From assembly GCF_002797935.1 (NCBI RefSeq), contig NZ_PGER01000001.1:3348001-3412000 (forward strand): a stretch of DNA of 64,000 nt, read 5' to 3'. Under the pieces are notes generated by a model. That model had not been told where the DNA came from and ran no database searches. It saw only the letters and a list, made by a program, of their open reading frames with translations. Each line of letters starts with the position of its first letter. Position 1 is the stretch's first letter. Both the position numbers and the translations under genes were made by a program. The stretch comes from Flavobacterium sp. 1. Its GTDB lineage: Bacteria > Bacteroidota > Bacteroidia > Flavobacteriales > Flavobacteriaceae. This document shows, piece after piece, positions 27,224 through 35,523 of the stretch.

Positions 27224-27353
27224 TTACTTAGAAACTAAGATTCTAAGTGTCTTAGTTTCTAGTTTATTTTTTCCTAAAAGTTCTTTTATTTTTTCTAATG
27301 CATTGGGGGGAAATTTCCTCAAAGTAATTAACATATATTTCGACTATATCCAT
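27224..27353 (-). pseudogene. Decayed start of a small ORF (NTF2/SnoaL-like?) frameshifted in a C6 tract
   Basis: From an ATG at 27353 the minus strand reads MDIVEIYVNYFEEISP; then, if one C of the C6 tract at 27305-27310 is ignored, NALEKIKELLGKN and an end within a palindromic repeat (stop at 27224-27226). The helix-rich start resembles the N-terminus of NTF2-like small-ligand proteins, which would suit the neighbouring SRPBCC/VOC genes, but the evidence is thin. Confidence 0.35.
27227..27262. repeat. Palindromic CTTAGAAACTAAG / CTTAGTTTCTA repeat
   Basis: TAGAAACTAAG at 27229-27239 is perfectly complementary to 27251-27261, with a further ATTCTAAG in the loop. It overlaps the end of the decayed ORF. 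The rest of 27176-27387 holds nothing else supportable. Confidence 0.5.
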
Positions 27354-27387
27354 GGTTTCTTCCAGCAAAGTTCCATTTCATCTTAAT

Positions 27388-27801
27388 TTATTTAGGTAAT
27401 TTACTAAAATCCATATACAAAACATTCCAGCGGTGTCCATCCAAATCAGCAAAGCCACAACCATACATCCAGCCTTGATTTTCGGCAGGTTCTGCAAAAA
27501 CATTACCGCCAGCTTCTCGCACTTTAGCAGCAAATTCATCAACTTCTTCTTTGCTTTGGGCATCAATTGAGATTAACACTTCTGAACTTTTTTGAGTATT
27601 TGTCAATCTGTTTTGAACAAACCCTTCAAATAAACTTTCTTCAAAAAGCATCACTACAAAATTAGATTCTCCCACCAGCATACATGCTGAGGATGCTGTT
27701 TCCTGTTCAATTTTAAAAACAAAACCAATTTTAGAAAAAAAGGCTTTCGCTTTTTCTACATTCTTTACAGGCAAATTAAGCCAAATCTGTTTTGTCATCA
27801 C
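27388..27801 (-). CDS. VOC-family (glyoxalase-like) protein
   Basis: 137 residues: MTKQIWLNLPVKNVEKAKAF is the standard start, with KIGFVF and CGFADLDGHRWNVLYMDFSK at the end of the second module (His/Asp/Glu-type ligand positions only partly conserved). Typical of the VOC proteins annotated as lactoylglutathione lyase-like without proven activity. It is followed upstream by the AHSA1 gene (15 bp spacing), so the pair is probably one transcript. Confidence 0.85.
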   Translation of the reverse strand: MMTKQIWLNLPVKNVEKAKAFFSKIGFVFKIEQETASSACMLVGESNFVVMLFEESLFEGFVQNRLTNTQKSSEVLISIDAQSKEEVDEFAAKVREAGGNVFAEPAENQGWMYGCGFADLDGHRWNVLYMDFSKLPK

Positions 27802-27816
27802 TGTTGATTTTTTATG

Positions 27817-28221
27817 TTAAAGTCCCTCTGCATATTTTTCGAAATTATCCAAAATCGCTTGCCATCCTTCACGCTGCATTTCTTCAGAATTTTCATTTTC
27901 AGGATCGAAGCTCTCAATAATTTCTACTCCATCCTCCAAACCTATAAAATAAATATCTACTTTTCGACCGTCAGCCAATTTATATTCTATAAAGGAATGA
28001 TTTTTTACTTCTGTGTATTCTCCTTCAAAATCGAAACTCATGGTTCCATCTTTTGAAGCCATCGTTGACCTGAATTTTCCGCCGACTCTCAAATCATTTT
28101 CAGCATAAGGAGTATGCCAATCCTCAGAGGCATTATTCCATTTTGTAATGTGTTCTGGAGTAGTCCAGAATTTCCAAACTTCTTCAATTGAAGCTTCTAC
28201 TTTGCATTTAACCGTTATCAT
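27817..28221 (-). CDS. AHSA1/START-domain SRPBCC protein
   Basis: 134 residues: ITVKCKVEASIEEVWKFWTTPEHITKWNNA is the hallmark of the Aha1-C-terminal-like SRPBCC family, and GGKFRSTMASKDGTMSFDFEG follows; the C-terminus QREGWQAILDNFEKYAEGL is the usual lid helix. Soluble single domain with a hydrophobic cavity; ligand unknown. Head of a two-gene unit with the downstream VOC gene. Confidence 0.85.
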   Translation of the reverse strand: MITVKCKVEASIEEVWKFWTTPEHITKWNNASEDWHTPYAENDLRVGGKFRSTMASKDGTMSFDFEGEYTEVKNHSFIEYKLADGRKVDIYFIGLEDGVEIIESFDPENENSEEMQREGWQAILDNFEKYAEGL

Positions 28222-28332
28222 GACAAATTATTTTCCCATAAATTTAACGAATAATTCAAAATAAAACACTTTTTTAAACAATAAAAAAGCCATCTATAAA
28301 TTATTTAGGATAACAAAAGATCACATTAAATA

Positions 28333-29007
28333 TTATTCTAAGCAACGTTTTATTTGTTCAACTTCATTGCCATTTGCAATTTCACCCGAACCAATAATCG
28401 CTGAAGAATGGTAAAATGAAGCATTTATTTTTTGATCCAATAGAACAATATTTGAAGACCTCAATCCGCCACCAGGCATAATCACAATTCTTCCATTAGC
28501 TTTTGCAACCAAACTTCTTAAAACTTCTATTCCTTCCATCACATTTTTTCCTTGTCCAGAGGTCAAAACCGTTTTAAACCCACAATCTATCACTAATTCT
28601 AGAGATTCATAAACATTTGCAACAACATCAAATGCACGATGAAAAGTACAAGGAAAAGAGCTTGCAAGTGTCACTAACTCCTTATTTCTTAAATTGTCAA
28701 AATTATTATTTACATCCAAAATTCCGAACACGAATCCATCCACATTAATTTTTTTGAATAGCCGAATCTCTGACTTCATCTGTTCAAACTCGGCATCATT
28801 ATAAACGAAACCGCCTCCTCTTGGACGAATCATTACATTCATTTTTATACGCAGCTCAGCACGTACTTTTCGAGCAATTTCAAAATTTGGAGTGGTTCCT
28901 CCTTCCAGCATATTATTACATAATTCAATTCTGTCTGCACCATGCTGCTGAGCTATAATTGCAGATTCCAGATTAAAACAGACGACTTCAAGATTCTTAT
29001 TTTTCAT
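28333..29007 (-). CDS. cutC: CutC-family copper homeostasis protein
   Basis: 224 residues from the ATG at 29007, which gives MKNKNLEVVCFNLESA; a TTG-initiated form three codons longer is possible. TIM-barrel motifs of CutC are visible: QQHGADRIELCNNMLEGGTTP, MIRPRGGGFVYND, VFGILDVN, TFHRAFDV, TSGQGKNVMEG and IMPGGGL. Linked to copper tolerance in E. coli, although direct copper binding is disputed. Single gene; downstream is a gene-free 110 bp. Confidence 0.93.
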   Translation of the reverse strand: MKNKNLEVVCFNLESAIIAQQHGADRIELCNNMLEGGTTPNFEIARKVRAELRIKMNVMIRPRGGGFVYNDAEFEQMKSEIRLFKKINVDGFVFGILDVNNNFDNLRNKELVTLASSFPCTFHRAFDVVANVYESLELVIDCGFKTVLTSGQGKNVMEGIEVLRSLVAKANGRIVIMPGGGLRSSNIVLLDQKINASFYHSSAIIGSGEIANGNEVEQIKRCLE

Positions 29008-29042
29008 TAATACCAATTATTTCAGAACTGAATACAAAGTAC

Positions 29043-29075
29043 AAAAAAACCTGCTCTATTAACAAAGCAGGTTTT
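29043..29075 (-). terminator. Terminator of clpX
   Basis: On the minus strand AAAACCTGCT and AGCAGGTTTT form a 10-bp stem with a 10-nt loop followed by T residues, 25 bp after the clpX stop. Confidence 0.85.
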
Positions 29076-29099
29076 AGTATTATTTATTTATTGTTAAAC

Positions 29100-30332
29100 T
29101 TATGAAGCAATCTCCAAACGTTTCAATAAATTTTTATTCAATGTTTCTTTGGCATATTCCATATCAATTTCCAATTTTTTATCATCGGAGCTTGGTAATT
29201 CATACATCGCATCGGTTAGGATGGCTTCGCATAAAGAACGCAATCCACGAGCACCCAATTTATATTCCAATGCTTTTTCCACAATAAAATCAAGAGCTTC
29301 ATCTGTAATGGTGAAATCTACCTCGTCCATCAAAAATAACTTTTGATACTGTTTGATTAAAGCATTTTTTGGCTGCGTCAAAATGGCACGCAAAGTTTCT
29401 CTGTCTAAAGGATCCATGTGTGTCAAAACTGGTAAACGCCCAATGATTTCAGGGATTAAACCAAAATCTTTAATATCTTTTGGAATAATATACTGCAACA
29501 AATTGTCTTTATCAATATTATCCACATTTTTAGAAGTCGAATAACCTACAGCTTGACGATTTAAACGTTTTGAAATAATGCGTTCCACTCCATCAAAAGC
29601 ACCACCGGCAATAAACAAAATATTCTGAGTGTTAACCTCAACGAATTTTTGGTCAGGATGCTTACGACCTCCTTTTGGCGGTACGTTAACAACTGTTCCT
29701 TCCAATAATTTCAACAAGGCTTGCTGCACTCCTTCACCCGAAACATCACGGGTAATAGAAGGATTGTCACTCTTACGGGCAATTTTATCAATTTCGTCAA
29801 TAAATACAATTCCTCTTTCCGCTTTAGTAACATCATAATCGGCTGCTTGTAAAAGACGAGTCAAAATACTTTCAACATCTTCCCCAACATAACCAGCTTC
29901 GGTAAGAACTGTTGCATCAACAATAGCAAGCGGTACATCCAGCATTTTGGCAATCGTTTTGGCTACCAAAGTTTTTCCTGTACCAGTCTGCCCTACCATG
30001 ATAATATTGCTTTTTTCAATCTCTACCTCATCGTCCAATTGCTGTTGCATTAAACGTTTGTAGTGATTGTAAACCGCAACGGACATTACTTTCTTTGTTT
30101 GTTCCTGTCCAATTACATATTGATCAAGAAATGCTCTGATTTCTTTTGGTTTCTTTAAAATTAAATCACCAACCAATTTCGAACCTCTATTTGTTTTTAA
30201 TTCCTCCAGAACAATTCCGTGTGCTTGTTCGATGCATTTATCACAAATGTGAGCATCGATTCCTGCAATCAATAAATTGGTTTCTGGTTTCTTCCTTCCA
30301 CAGAAAGAACATTGTAATATTTGTTTTGCCAT
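29100..30332 (-). CDS. clpX: ATP-dependent Clp protease ATP-binding subunit ClpX
   Basis: 410 residues, complete. The zinc-binding domain has Cys at 8, 11, 30 and 33 (CSFCGRKK...CDKC). Walker A GQTGTGKT is at 114-121, Walker [12 protein letters not shown] is near 175, and sensor and RPG/GYVG-type pore motifs ([11 protein letters not shown]) are present. The hexameric unfoldase feeds substrates to ClpP. Third gene of tig-clpP-clpX, 80 bp after clpP; that spacer contains several AATCTGAAATCTGC repeats ending 4 bp before the ATG. Confidence 0.97.
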   Translation of the reverse strand: MAKQILQCSFCGRKKPETNLLIAGIDAHICDKCIEQAHGIVLEELKTNRGSKLVGDLILKKPKEIRAFLDQYVIGQEQTKKVMSVAVYNHYKRLMQQQLDDEVEIEKSNIIMVGQTGTGKTLVAKTIAKMLDVPLAIVDATVLTEAGYVGEDVESILTRLLQAADYDVTKAERGIVFIDEIDKIARKSDNPSITRDVSGEGVQQALLKLLEGTVVNVPPKGGRKHPDQKFVEVNTQNILFIAGGAFDGVERIISKRLNRQAVGYSTSKNVDNIDKDNLLQYIIPKDIKDFGLIPEIIGRLPVLTHMDPLDRETLRAILTQPKNALIKQYQKLFLMDEVDFTITDEALDFIVEKALEYKLGARGLRSLCEAILTDAMYELPSSDDKKLEIDMEYAKETLNKNLLKRLEIAS

Positions 30333-30336
30333 CTTT

Positions 30337-30411
30337 TTAGATTGCAGACTTCAGATTGCAGATTTCAGATTGCAATAAACTGCTATCTAAAATCTGTTAC
30401 CTGTTATCTAA
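30337..30411 (-). repeat. AATCTGAAATCTGC-type tandem repeats between clpP and clpX
   Basis: On the minus strand three degenerate copies (AATCTGAAATCTGC, AATCTGAAGTCTGC, AATCTAAAA) precede the clpX ATG, with further AATCTA/AGATAA fragments to the clpP stop. Confidence 0.55.
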
Positions 30412-30412
30412 T

Positions 30413-31087
30413 TTAACTTCTTCTCAATACCTCATCAATCATTCCGTATTCTTTGGCTTCGTCAGCAATCATCCAGTAATCGCGCTCGCTGTCTTTGTGT
30501 ACTTTATCAAAAGTTTGTCCTGAATGCTGTGAAATAATTTGGTATAATTCATCTTTCAATTTCAGCATTTCACGCAAGTTGATTTCCATATCAGTTGCAA
30601 CACCTTGTGCTCCTCCTGATGGTTGGTGAATCATTACTCTTGAATGAGGCAAAGCCGAACGTTTTCCTGCAGCTCCCGCACACAAAAGAACAGCTCCCAT
30701 AGAAGCAGCCATTCCGGTACAGATAGTAGCTACATCTGGTTTGATGTACTGCATCGTATCATAAATTCCCAAACCTGCATAAACGCTTCCTCCAGGTGAA
30801 TTCAAATAAATCTGAATATCTTTGGAAGCATCAGCACTTTCTAAGAATAACAATTGAGCCTGAACGATGTTTGCAATTTGGTCATCAATTCCTGTACCAA
30901 GGAAAATAATTCTATCCATCATTAATCTCGAAAAAACATCCAATTGTGAAATATTCAATTGACGCTCTTCTATAATATAAGGAGTCATATTTTTTGGATT
31001 CATCGCAGCTACTATTTTATCATAGTACATTGCATTTACCCCTTGACCCTTAATAGCAAATTTTTTGAATTCTTTTCCGTAGTCCAT
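30413..31087 (-). CDS. clpP: ATP-dependent Clp protease proteolytic subunit ClpP
   Basis: 224 residues. The catalytic Ser is at about 129 in GMAASMGAVLL, the His at about 154 in MIHQPSGG, and the Asp follows in KVHKDSERD. The conserved YLNSPGGSVYAGLGIYD is present. The N-terminus is about 25 residues longer than the mature E. coli enzyme, which may be a propeptide. Partner of ClpX encoded downstream; tig lies upstream. 31088-31320 holds a candidate minus-strand -7 (AACCTTTG at 31159-31152) and the tig terminator. Confidence 0.97.
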   Translation of the reverse strand: MDYGKEFKKFAIKGQGVNAMYYDKIVAAMNPKNMTPYIIEERQLNISQLDVFSRLMMDRIIFLGTGIDDQIANIVQAQLLFLESADASKDIQIYLNSPGGSVYAGLGIYDTMQYIKPDVATICTGMAASMGAVLLCAGAAGKRSALPHSRVMIHQPSGGAQGVATDMEINLREMLKLKDELYQIISQHSGQTFDKVHKDSERDYWMIADEAKEYGMIDEVLRRS

Positions 31088-31263
31088 TTTAAAAAGTTTA
31101 TAAGTTTATAAGGTATAGTTTCTAATGTTTTTTTCTGTCTAAATGCTAAAGCAAAGGTTGTTCCTTTTTATTTTTTGTGACAAACTGTCTCATTTTTCAT
31201 CCTTTAATGGACAAACACAACTCTTTTTTCAAACCATTTTCATTAAATCAGTACCTATTCAAA

Positions 31264-31300
31264 CAAAAGAGCGTCAAAACAAAATCTTTTGACGCTCAAA
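31264..31300 (-). terminator. Terminator of tig
   Basis: GAGCGTCAAAA (31269-31279) pairs perfectly with 31287-31297; on the minus strand it ends in TTTTGTTTG. Confidence 0.85.
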
Positions 31301-31320
31301 TATACTTATTTTTTTATAAA

Positions 31321-32646
31321 TTATTCTCCGTAAGAAGCTGCAATAAATTCTTCGTAAGTCACTTCTTTCGTAGTAGGATTTGCTTTTTCTTTGAATAAAT
31401 CAAGTAATTTAGCTGCAACCACTTGGTCAGAAAGTCTTTTCACTTCTTCTTGGTTAGACAATACTCTTGCCACAATTCCTTGAACTTCTTCGTCAGTAGG
31501 ATTTGTTTGTCCAAATTGAGCCATTTGTTGTTTGATAACATTTGTTGTAAACGCTTTCAAATCTTCAAAAGTGATTTGGATATTACTTGAAGCCATTGCT
31601 TTTCCTTCAATCAATTGGAAACGCAAACCTCTTTCTGATCTTGCATATTCTACGATTGCTTCTTCTGGAGTCAATTGTTTTTCTCCAACAGTCTGCAGCC
31701 ATTTGATTAAAAATTCAGATGGCAAATCAAATTTTGTATTTTCAATCAAAAATTCCTGAACATCAGCCAATAATTTTTGGTCTGCTTGTTGAGCAAATTG
31801 AGACTCAGCATCTTCTTTGATTTTTGCTTTCAAATCTTCCAATGAAGCAACATTTCCTTCTCCGAATAATTTATCAAACAATTCTTGATTCAATTCAGCT
31901 GGCTCAGAAACATTGATAGCGCTGATAGTGAAATCAACATCTATAGCTAAATCGTGTACATTATCGTGACCCACTTTCAGGTAATCCATTAATTGGTGAT
32001 CGTCTTGAAACAAACCTTTTGTGTTTACTGTCACAACATCTCCAACTTCTTTTCCGATGAATAAATCAGCAGTCGCTTTATCTTTAAAAACATCTAAAGA
32101 GAAAGTCGTTTGGTTATCAATTCCATTTTCAGCATTTACAAAAGTACCAGCGATATCAGCATCAGCAGTAACTTTTTCAACTGGATTTGCATTTCCAAAT
32201 TGTTTTTGGATACGCGCTACTTGACCATCAATTAATTTATCATCAGCAGTAACAACATATTTTACGATATCATTTTTAGCTTCAAGATCCAATTCAAAAC
32301 TTGGCACTAAACCAATTTCAAATTCAAAAACCAATTCTTCAGCATCCCAGTTCAAATCTTCATTTTCTTTAGCAAGAGGAGTCCCCAAAAGGTTCAATCT
32401 TTCAGACTGCACAAAACGCTCCAAAGCCAAATCCACTACTTTTTTAACTTCTTCTTTCTTGATCCCTTTACCATATTGTTTTTCAACAAGATCTTTAGGC
32501 ACAGCTCCTTTTCTAAAACCTTTTACAGTTGCCAAAGGCATTTTTTCGTTTATTCTTTTCGCTACTTGTCCTTTGTAATCCATGTGAACAACTGTCATTA
32601 CAATCGTTTCATTCACAGCGTTTATTGCTACTCTTTTGATATCCAT
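31321..32646 (-). CDS. tig: Trigger factor
   Basis: 441 residues with the three-domain order of trigger factor: an N-terminal ribosome-binding domain with the signature region GFRKGAVPKDLVEKQYG (about 43-59), a divergent PPIase-like middle domain (about 150-235) and a long helical C-terminal chaperone domain (about 245-441). The PPIase part is poorly conserved, as is usual in Bacteroidota. It binds at the ribosomal exit tunnel. First gene of tig-clpP-clpX, but it has its own terminator, so clpP/clpX may also have a separate promoter. Confidence 0.93.
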   Translation of the reverse strand: MDIKRVAINAVNETIVMTVVHMDYKGQVAKRINEKMPLATVKGFRKGAVPKDLVEKQYGKGIKKEEVKKVVDLALERFVQSERLNLLGTPLAKENEDLNWDAEELVFEFEIGLVPSFELDLEAKNDIVKYVVTADDKLIDGQVARIQKQFGNANPVEKVTADADIAGTFVNAENGIDNQTTFSLDVFKDKATADLFIGKEVGDVVTVNTKGLFQDDHQLMDYLKVGHDNVHDLAIDVDFTISAINVSEPAELNQELFDKLFGEGNVASLEDLKAKIKEDAESQFAQQADQKLLADVQEFLIENTKFDLPSEFLIKWLQTVGEKQLTPEEAIVEYARSERGLRFQLIEGKAMASSNIQITFEDLKAFTTNVIKQQMAQFGQTNPTDEEVQGIVARVLSNQEEVKRLSDQVVAAKLLDLFKEKANPTTKEVTYEEFIAASYGE

Positions 32647-32680
32647 CTTCTTCTTTAATTTACATTATAAAATTGGGTTG

Positions 32681-32711
32681 CAAAATTATGAAATTTTTAC
32701 AACTCAAACAA
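32681..32711 (-). promoter_or_regulatory. Promoter of tig
   Basis: Minus strand: TTG (32711-32709), 20 bp, TAATTTTG (32688-32681), 35 bp upstream of the ATG. Confidence 0.55.
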
Positions 32712-32927
32712 GTATTTTACCATTTTGAATTTTATAGTGATTTGTTATGATTTTTAGACGTTTATCCCACAAATCCAATCGTTTAAATAATTTGGGCGTA
32801 CCCCTGCGTAAAAACTTCGTGTCAAGCTTTTCGCTTCTAACAAAGTTCACTGGATACAAATTAAAATAAAATGTATAATTTTACGCAACCGTTTTGAAAT
32901 TCAAGCATCTAATTATAAAAGATAATT
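32712..32927. other. Intergenic region upstream of the small lipoprotein gene
   Basis: No gene. The stretch 32798-32860 (GGGCGTACCCCTGCG, CGTGTCAAGCTTTTCGC) is noticeably richer in G+C than its surroundings and looks like a decayed copy of an interspersed element; nothing more can be supported. Confidence 0.35.
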
Positions 32928-33236
32928 ATGAAAAAAATAATTTGTTATTTCATTCTAGCTTTAGGAATAATTTCTTGCAGTTCTGATGATAAAACTATAC
33001 AAGGAGAATTTGAATTCATTAGCCAATACACAACAAACGTAACAGTTGGCGGTGTCGTTGGTGTACATGAACGAACTTTTGAAAAAGGAGAAACCTACAA
33101 AGGAACAGACGAAGGAAAAAAAACGATAACAATACGAATAACTGACCATTCAGAATTAAATTCTAATTGCCCAAACAGTTTGTGCTCTCAGGAACTTTTA
33201 GAAGTTCCCCGAGAATTTTTAAAATTTGTTAAATAA
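32928..33236 (+). CDS. Small lipoprotein of unknown function
   Basis: 102 residues with signal MKKIICYFILALGIISCSSDD and lipidated Cys at about 17. The mature part is short, beta-rich and carries two late Cys (SNCPNSLCSQ). I do not recognise the family. It stands alone between tig and two small ORFs. Confidence 0.65.
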   Translation: MKKIICYFILALGIISCSSDDKTIQGEFEFISQYTTNVTVGGVVGVHERTFEKGETYKGTDEGKKTITIRITDHSELNSNCPNSLCSQELLEVPREFLKFVK

Positions 33237-33318
33237 TTCACTAAAACAAAGTAAATCTTACAAAAACCCTAAGTATATTTATAAACAATATCTCTAAAAA
33301 TCAATTAAAATTAAAAGA

Positions 33319-33690
33319 TTGGCTAAGTATTTAAAATATCTCATTTCGTTTTTTCTGGCATTTGGCCTGATGATAAATGATGGTACAATACATTCTCAAT
33401 CAAATTCAGCAGCGTATTATCAAGTTTCATACGTTAAGACTAGAAATGAATTCAGTCATACGTCTTCCAAATTATACCGATTCCATCAGATAAATTTATC
33501 TAAAAGAATTGTATCACCAATTCTTTTGGCACACCTCAAGCTTCAAGATGCTTACAGTATTCAAACCCGAATACTTCTAAAATTACAAATTATACTTTAT
33601 CAAAATATAAGCGCAACGAAAACACAGCACGTTTTTTTGAGTAAGATAATCACATCAAGCAACTACCATTCTATTTTATACATAGCCTAG
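33319..33690 (+). CDS. Small secreted protein of unknown function (TTG start)
   Basis: 123 residues if read from the TTG at 33319; no ATG occurs between the preceding in-frame stop (33295) and this codon. Residues 3-27 (YLKYLISFFLAFGLMINDGTIHSQS) look like a signal peptide, and the rest is rich in Ser, Gln and Leu, ending YHSILYIA. In Bacteroidota short proteins of this kind often precede heavy-metal efflux genes, but none follow here. Unrecognised; possibly an orphan left after loss of an efflux operon. Confidence 0.45.
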   Translation: MAKYLKYLISFFLAFGLMINDGTIHSQSNSAAYYQVSYVKTRNEFSHTSSKLYRFHQINLSKRIVSPILLAHLKLQDAYSIQTRILLKLQIILYQNISATKTQHVFLSKIITSSNYHSILYIA

Positions 33691-33769
33691 AAAATTTTAT
33701 TTCTAAGCATTTATGCATTCTCAATGCATGGCGATGATAAAAAATGTCTAATCATTTATCATTTACAAA

Positions 33770-33949
33770 ATGTATAAACACAATAACAAAACACGTTTGG
33801 AGAAGTCCAAACAACTGACTCATTGGTTAAAAAGAAAAATCATGATAATTATTACGGCATTCATGATCGGAATGTCAAACGGTATGAATACTGGAGACAA
33901 CATAACTGTCAAAAATCAAAATCATACTGAGCAGCATAAAAAAGATTGA
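33770..33949 (+). CDS. 59-residue single-TM protein of unknown function
   Basis: ATG to TGA encodes 59 residues: a basic N-terminus (YKHNNKTRLEKSKQLTHWLK), one hydrophobic segment (IMIIITAFMIGMSNGM) and a His/Lys-rich tail (NHTEQHKKD). It follows the 123-residue ORF by 79 bp on the same strand and precedes a bidirectional terminator. The pair looks like the small leaders of metal-efflux operons, an inference from pattern memory only. Confidence 0.45.
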   Translation: MYKHNNKTRLEKSKQLTHWLKRKIMIIITAFMIGMSNGMNTGDNITVKNQNHTEQHKKD

Positions 33950-33955
33950 TTTAAA

Positions 33956-33978
33956 TTTTACCGCAAAATTCGCAAAGA
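33956..33978 (+). repeat. Dispersed repeat ATTTTACCGCAAAATTCGCAAAG
   Basis: Matches the copy at 26092-26114 (opposite strand) at 21 of 23 positions. Confidence 0.45.
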
Positions 33979-34023
33979 AAAAAACGCAAGACACACAAAA
34001 TTTTGTAAACCTTGCGTTTTTTT
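33978..34023. terminator. Bidirectional terminator between small ORF and MOSC gene
   Basis: AAAAAAACGCAAG (33978-33990) is perfectly complementary to 34011-34023; an inner ACAAAATTTTGT palindrome extends the hairpin. Confidence 0.8.
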
Positions 34024-34026
34024 CGA

Positions 34027-34851
34027 TTATTTTTTATTATGACTCAACACTCTTATTTCATCACCAACTGAAACAATACCTAATCCCAATCCAATCACAT
34101 TTTGACCAAACAGCACTTTGTTGCCAAAATTTCTATATTTGGCTAACGTTTTCAATGGATCTTTTCCTGAAAACACTCCTTTTTCCTGATCAACTGTGGT
34201 CATCACACAGCGGTCACAAGGCTTTACACCAACAAAAGAAACGTTTCCAATTTTAAATTCTCTCCAAGTATCCTCTTCAAAAACCTCCCCATTAGTAAAA
34301 ACAAAATTCGGTCGAAAGCGATTCATCGAAACCTTAACTTTCAATCGTCCGTTCAAATCATCCAACGAAGATTGTCCTATAATCAAAAAAGGATAAGCAT
34401 CCGAAAATGAAGTGATTTCATCGCCTGTAATTGCATATCGCGCATCCAATTTTCGTTCGCTCTCATCAGGCATATACACCAACCGCACCGAAAATCCTAA
34501 GAGTCTTGTAAACCAGTCGCTAATCGTTTCACTTACTTCACACGCCTCAATCGTATCGTCCCAAACTATAACTTCAATTTTAGAAATTTTATCCGAAAAA
34601 ACAGGACGAAGCGGAATATCAATCGATTCCAAAAGAACTCGTTGTGTAATTTTCAAAAAGTCTCCCGCAATTTCTGGCTTAAAAAGAGCCAATTCAGGAT
34701 ATTCCCGTTGTGACAAAAATCGTCCATTATCATCTATCAAAAGCCAGCGACGGTCCAATTCCAATCCACGATCTGTAACTTTTGACTCCTGTAATTGAAT
34801 TCCGCCTAATGATTTTACAGGATAAACCCAAATTTCTGAAAGCTGCTGCAT
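34027..34851 (-). CDS. MOSC-domain protein (molybdenum cofactor sulfurase C-terminal type)
   Basis: 274 residues: the N-terminal MOSC_N beta-barrel (LSEIWVYPVKSLGGIQLQES, DRRWLLIDDNGRFLSQRE, about 1-120) is followed by the MOSC domain with RFRPNFVFTNGEVFEEDTW and the conserved Cys in VKPCDRCVMTTVDQ (about 213-223), which is expected to carry sulfur or bind the cofactor. Related to mARC-type and YcbX proteins that detoxify N-hydroxylated compounds. No fused ferredoxin domain is present, so an external electron donor would be needed. Confidence 0.85.
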   Translation of the reverse strand: MQQLSEIWVYPVKSLGGIQLQESKVTDRGLELDRRWLLIDDNGRFLSQREYPELALFKPEIAGDFLKITQRVLLESIDIPLRPVFSDKISKIEVIVWDDTIEACEVSETISDWFTRLLGFSVRLVYMPDESERKLDARYAITGDEITSFSDAYPFLIIGQSSLDDLNGRLKVKVSMNRFRPNFVFTNGEVFEEDTWREFKIGNVSFVGVKPCDRCVMTTVDQEKGVFSGKDPLKTLAKYRNFGNKVLFGQNVIGLGLGIVSVGDEIRVLSHNKK

Positions 34852-34911
34852 AACATTCTATTTTTTTCAAAACTACAAAAAATAAAATCTTAACCATTCT
34901 TGATATAACAC

Positions 34912-34943
34912 ACAAAAAAACAGCCTTATTAAAAAAGGCTGTT
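34912..34943 (-). terminator. Terminator of the heavy-metal-binding protein gene
   Basis: Minus strand AACAGCCTT...AAGGCTGTT (9-bp stem, 7-nt loop) followed by T7. Confidence 0.8.
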
Positions 34944-34964
34944 AGATAAACCGTTGCTATTTAT

Positions 34965-35306
34965 TTACTTTTTTTCAAACTTACTTTCGGTCAGTGCCAT
35001 TCCGCATTTTGGACATTTACCAGACTTATCCGCCACAGATCTATCCATAGTACAAACATATTTACTTTTTACAGCTTTAATTGCTTGAGTTTCTTTTGCA
35101 ACTGTTTTGTATATTTTCTCTTTACTTACTACTAAATCCATTCCGCATTCAGGACACTTTCCTTTTTTCTCAATTAATACTTTTGAATGCATTGGACAAG
35201 TGTACATTGTTTTTTGAACTTCTTTCTTAGGAGTAACAGCAACTGTTTGAGCCACGGTATTACCCATTGTAAAGAATAATGTTAATGCAATAAATAATGT
35301 TTTCAT
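34965..35306 (-). CDS. Secreted heavy-metal-binding-domain protein, two HMBD copies
   Basis: 113 residues: signal peptide MKTLFIALTLFFTMGNTVAQ, then two copies of the heavy-metal-binding domain, YTCPMHSKVLIEKKGKCPEC (about 35-54) and YVCTMDRSVADKSGKCPKC (about 83-101). Each has a CxM pair and a CPxCGM motif. Copy 1 has the complete CPMH; in copy 2 the His is Asp (CTMD). Such domains occur in Cus-type copper/silver efflux proteins; as a free periplasmic protein it may scavenge copper or silver. Confidence 0.85.
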   Translation of the reverse strand: MKTLFIALTLFFTMGNTVAQTVAVTPKKEVQKTMYTCPMHSKVLIEKKGKCPECGMDLVVSKEKIYKTVAKETQAIKAVKSKYVCTMDRSVADKSGKCPKCGMALTESKFEKK

Positions 35307-35373
35307 AATTTTTATTTGTTTTTATGTTATTAAAATTTCTGAAATATTATCACCATAATTTAAAAGACTTTTT

Positions 35374-35423
35374 AAAAAACAAAAGCCGTATTTGATATCC
35401 ATAAAGAATCCAAATACAGCTTT
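35374..35423 (-). terminator. Terminator downstream of the 4-TM holin-like gene
   Basis: AAAGCCGTATTTG (35382-35394) pairs with 35411-35423 with one G-U; on the minus strand T-rich sequence follows. Confidence 0.65.
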
Positions 35424-35523
35424 AATTTATATGACTATTCCTTTTTTTAATTCAATTGAGATTTTCAATAAAGCTATAACATCTGCAATGTTATAAGCAA
35501 TAATACAACTGACAAATCATAAT

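Noticed and set aside
31177..31398. Plus-strand frame across the tig 3' end
   Set aside because: Antisense to tig and its terminator, rich in Phe/Lys typical of AT-rich shadows.
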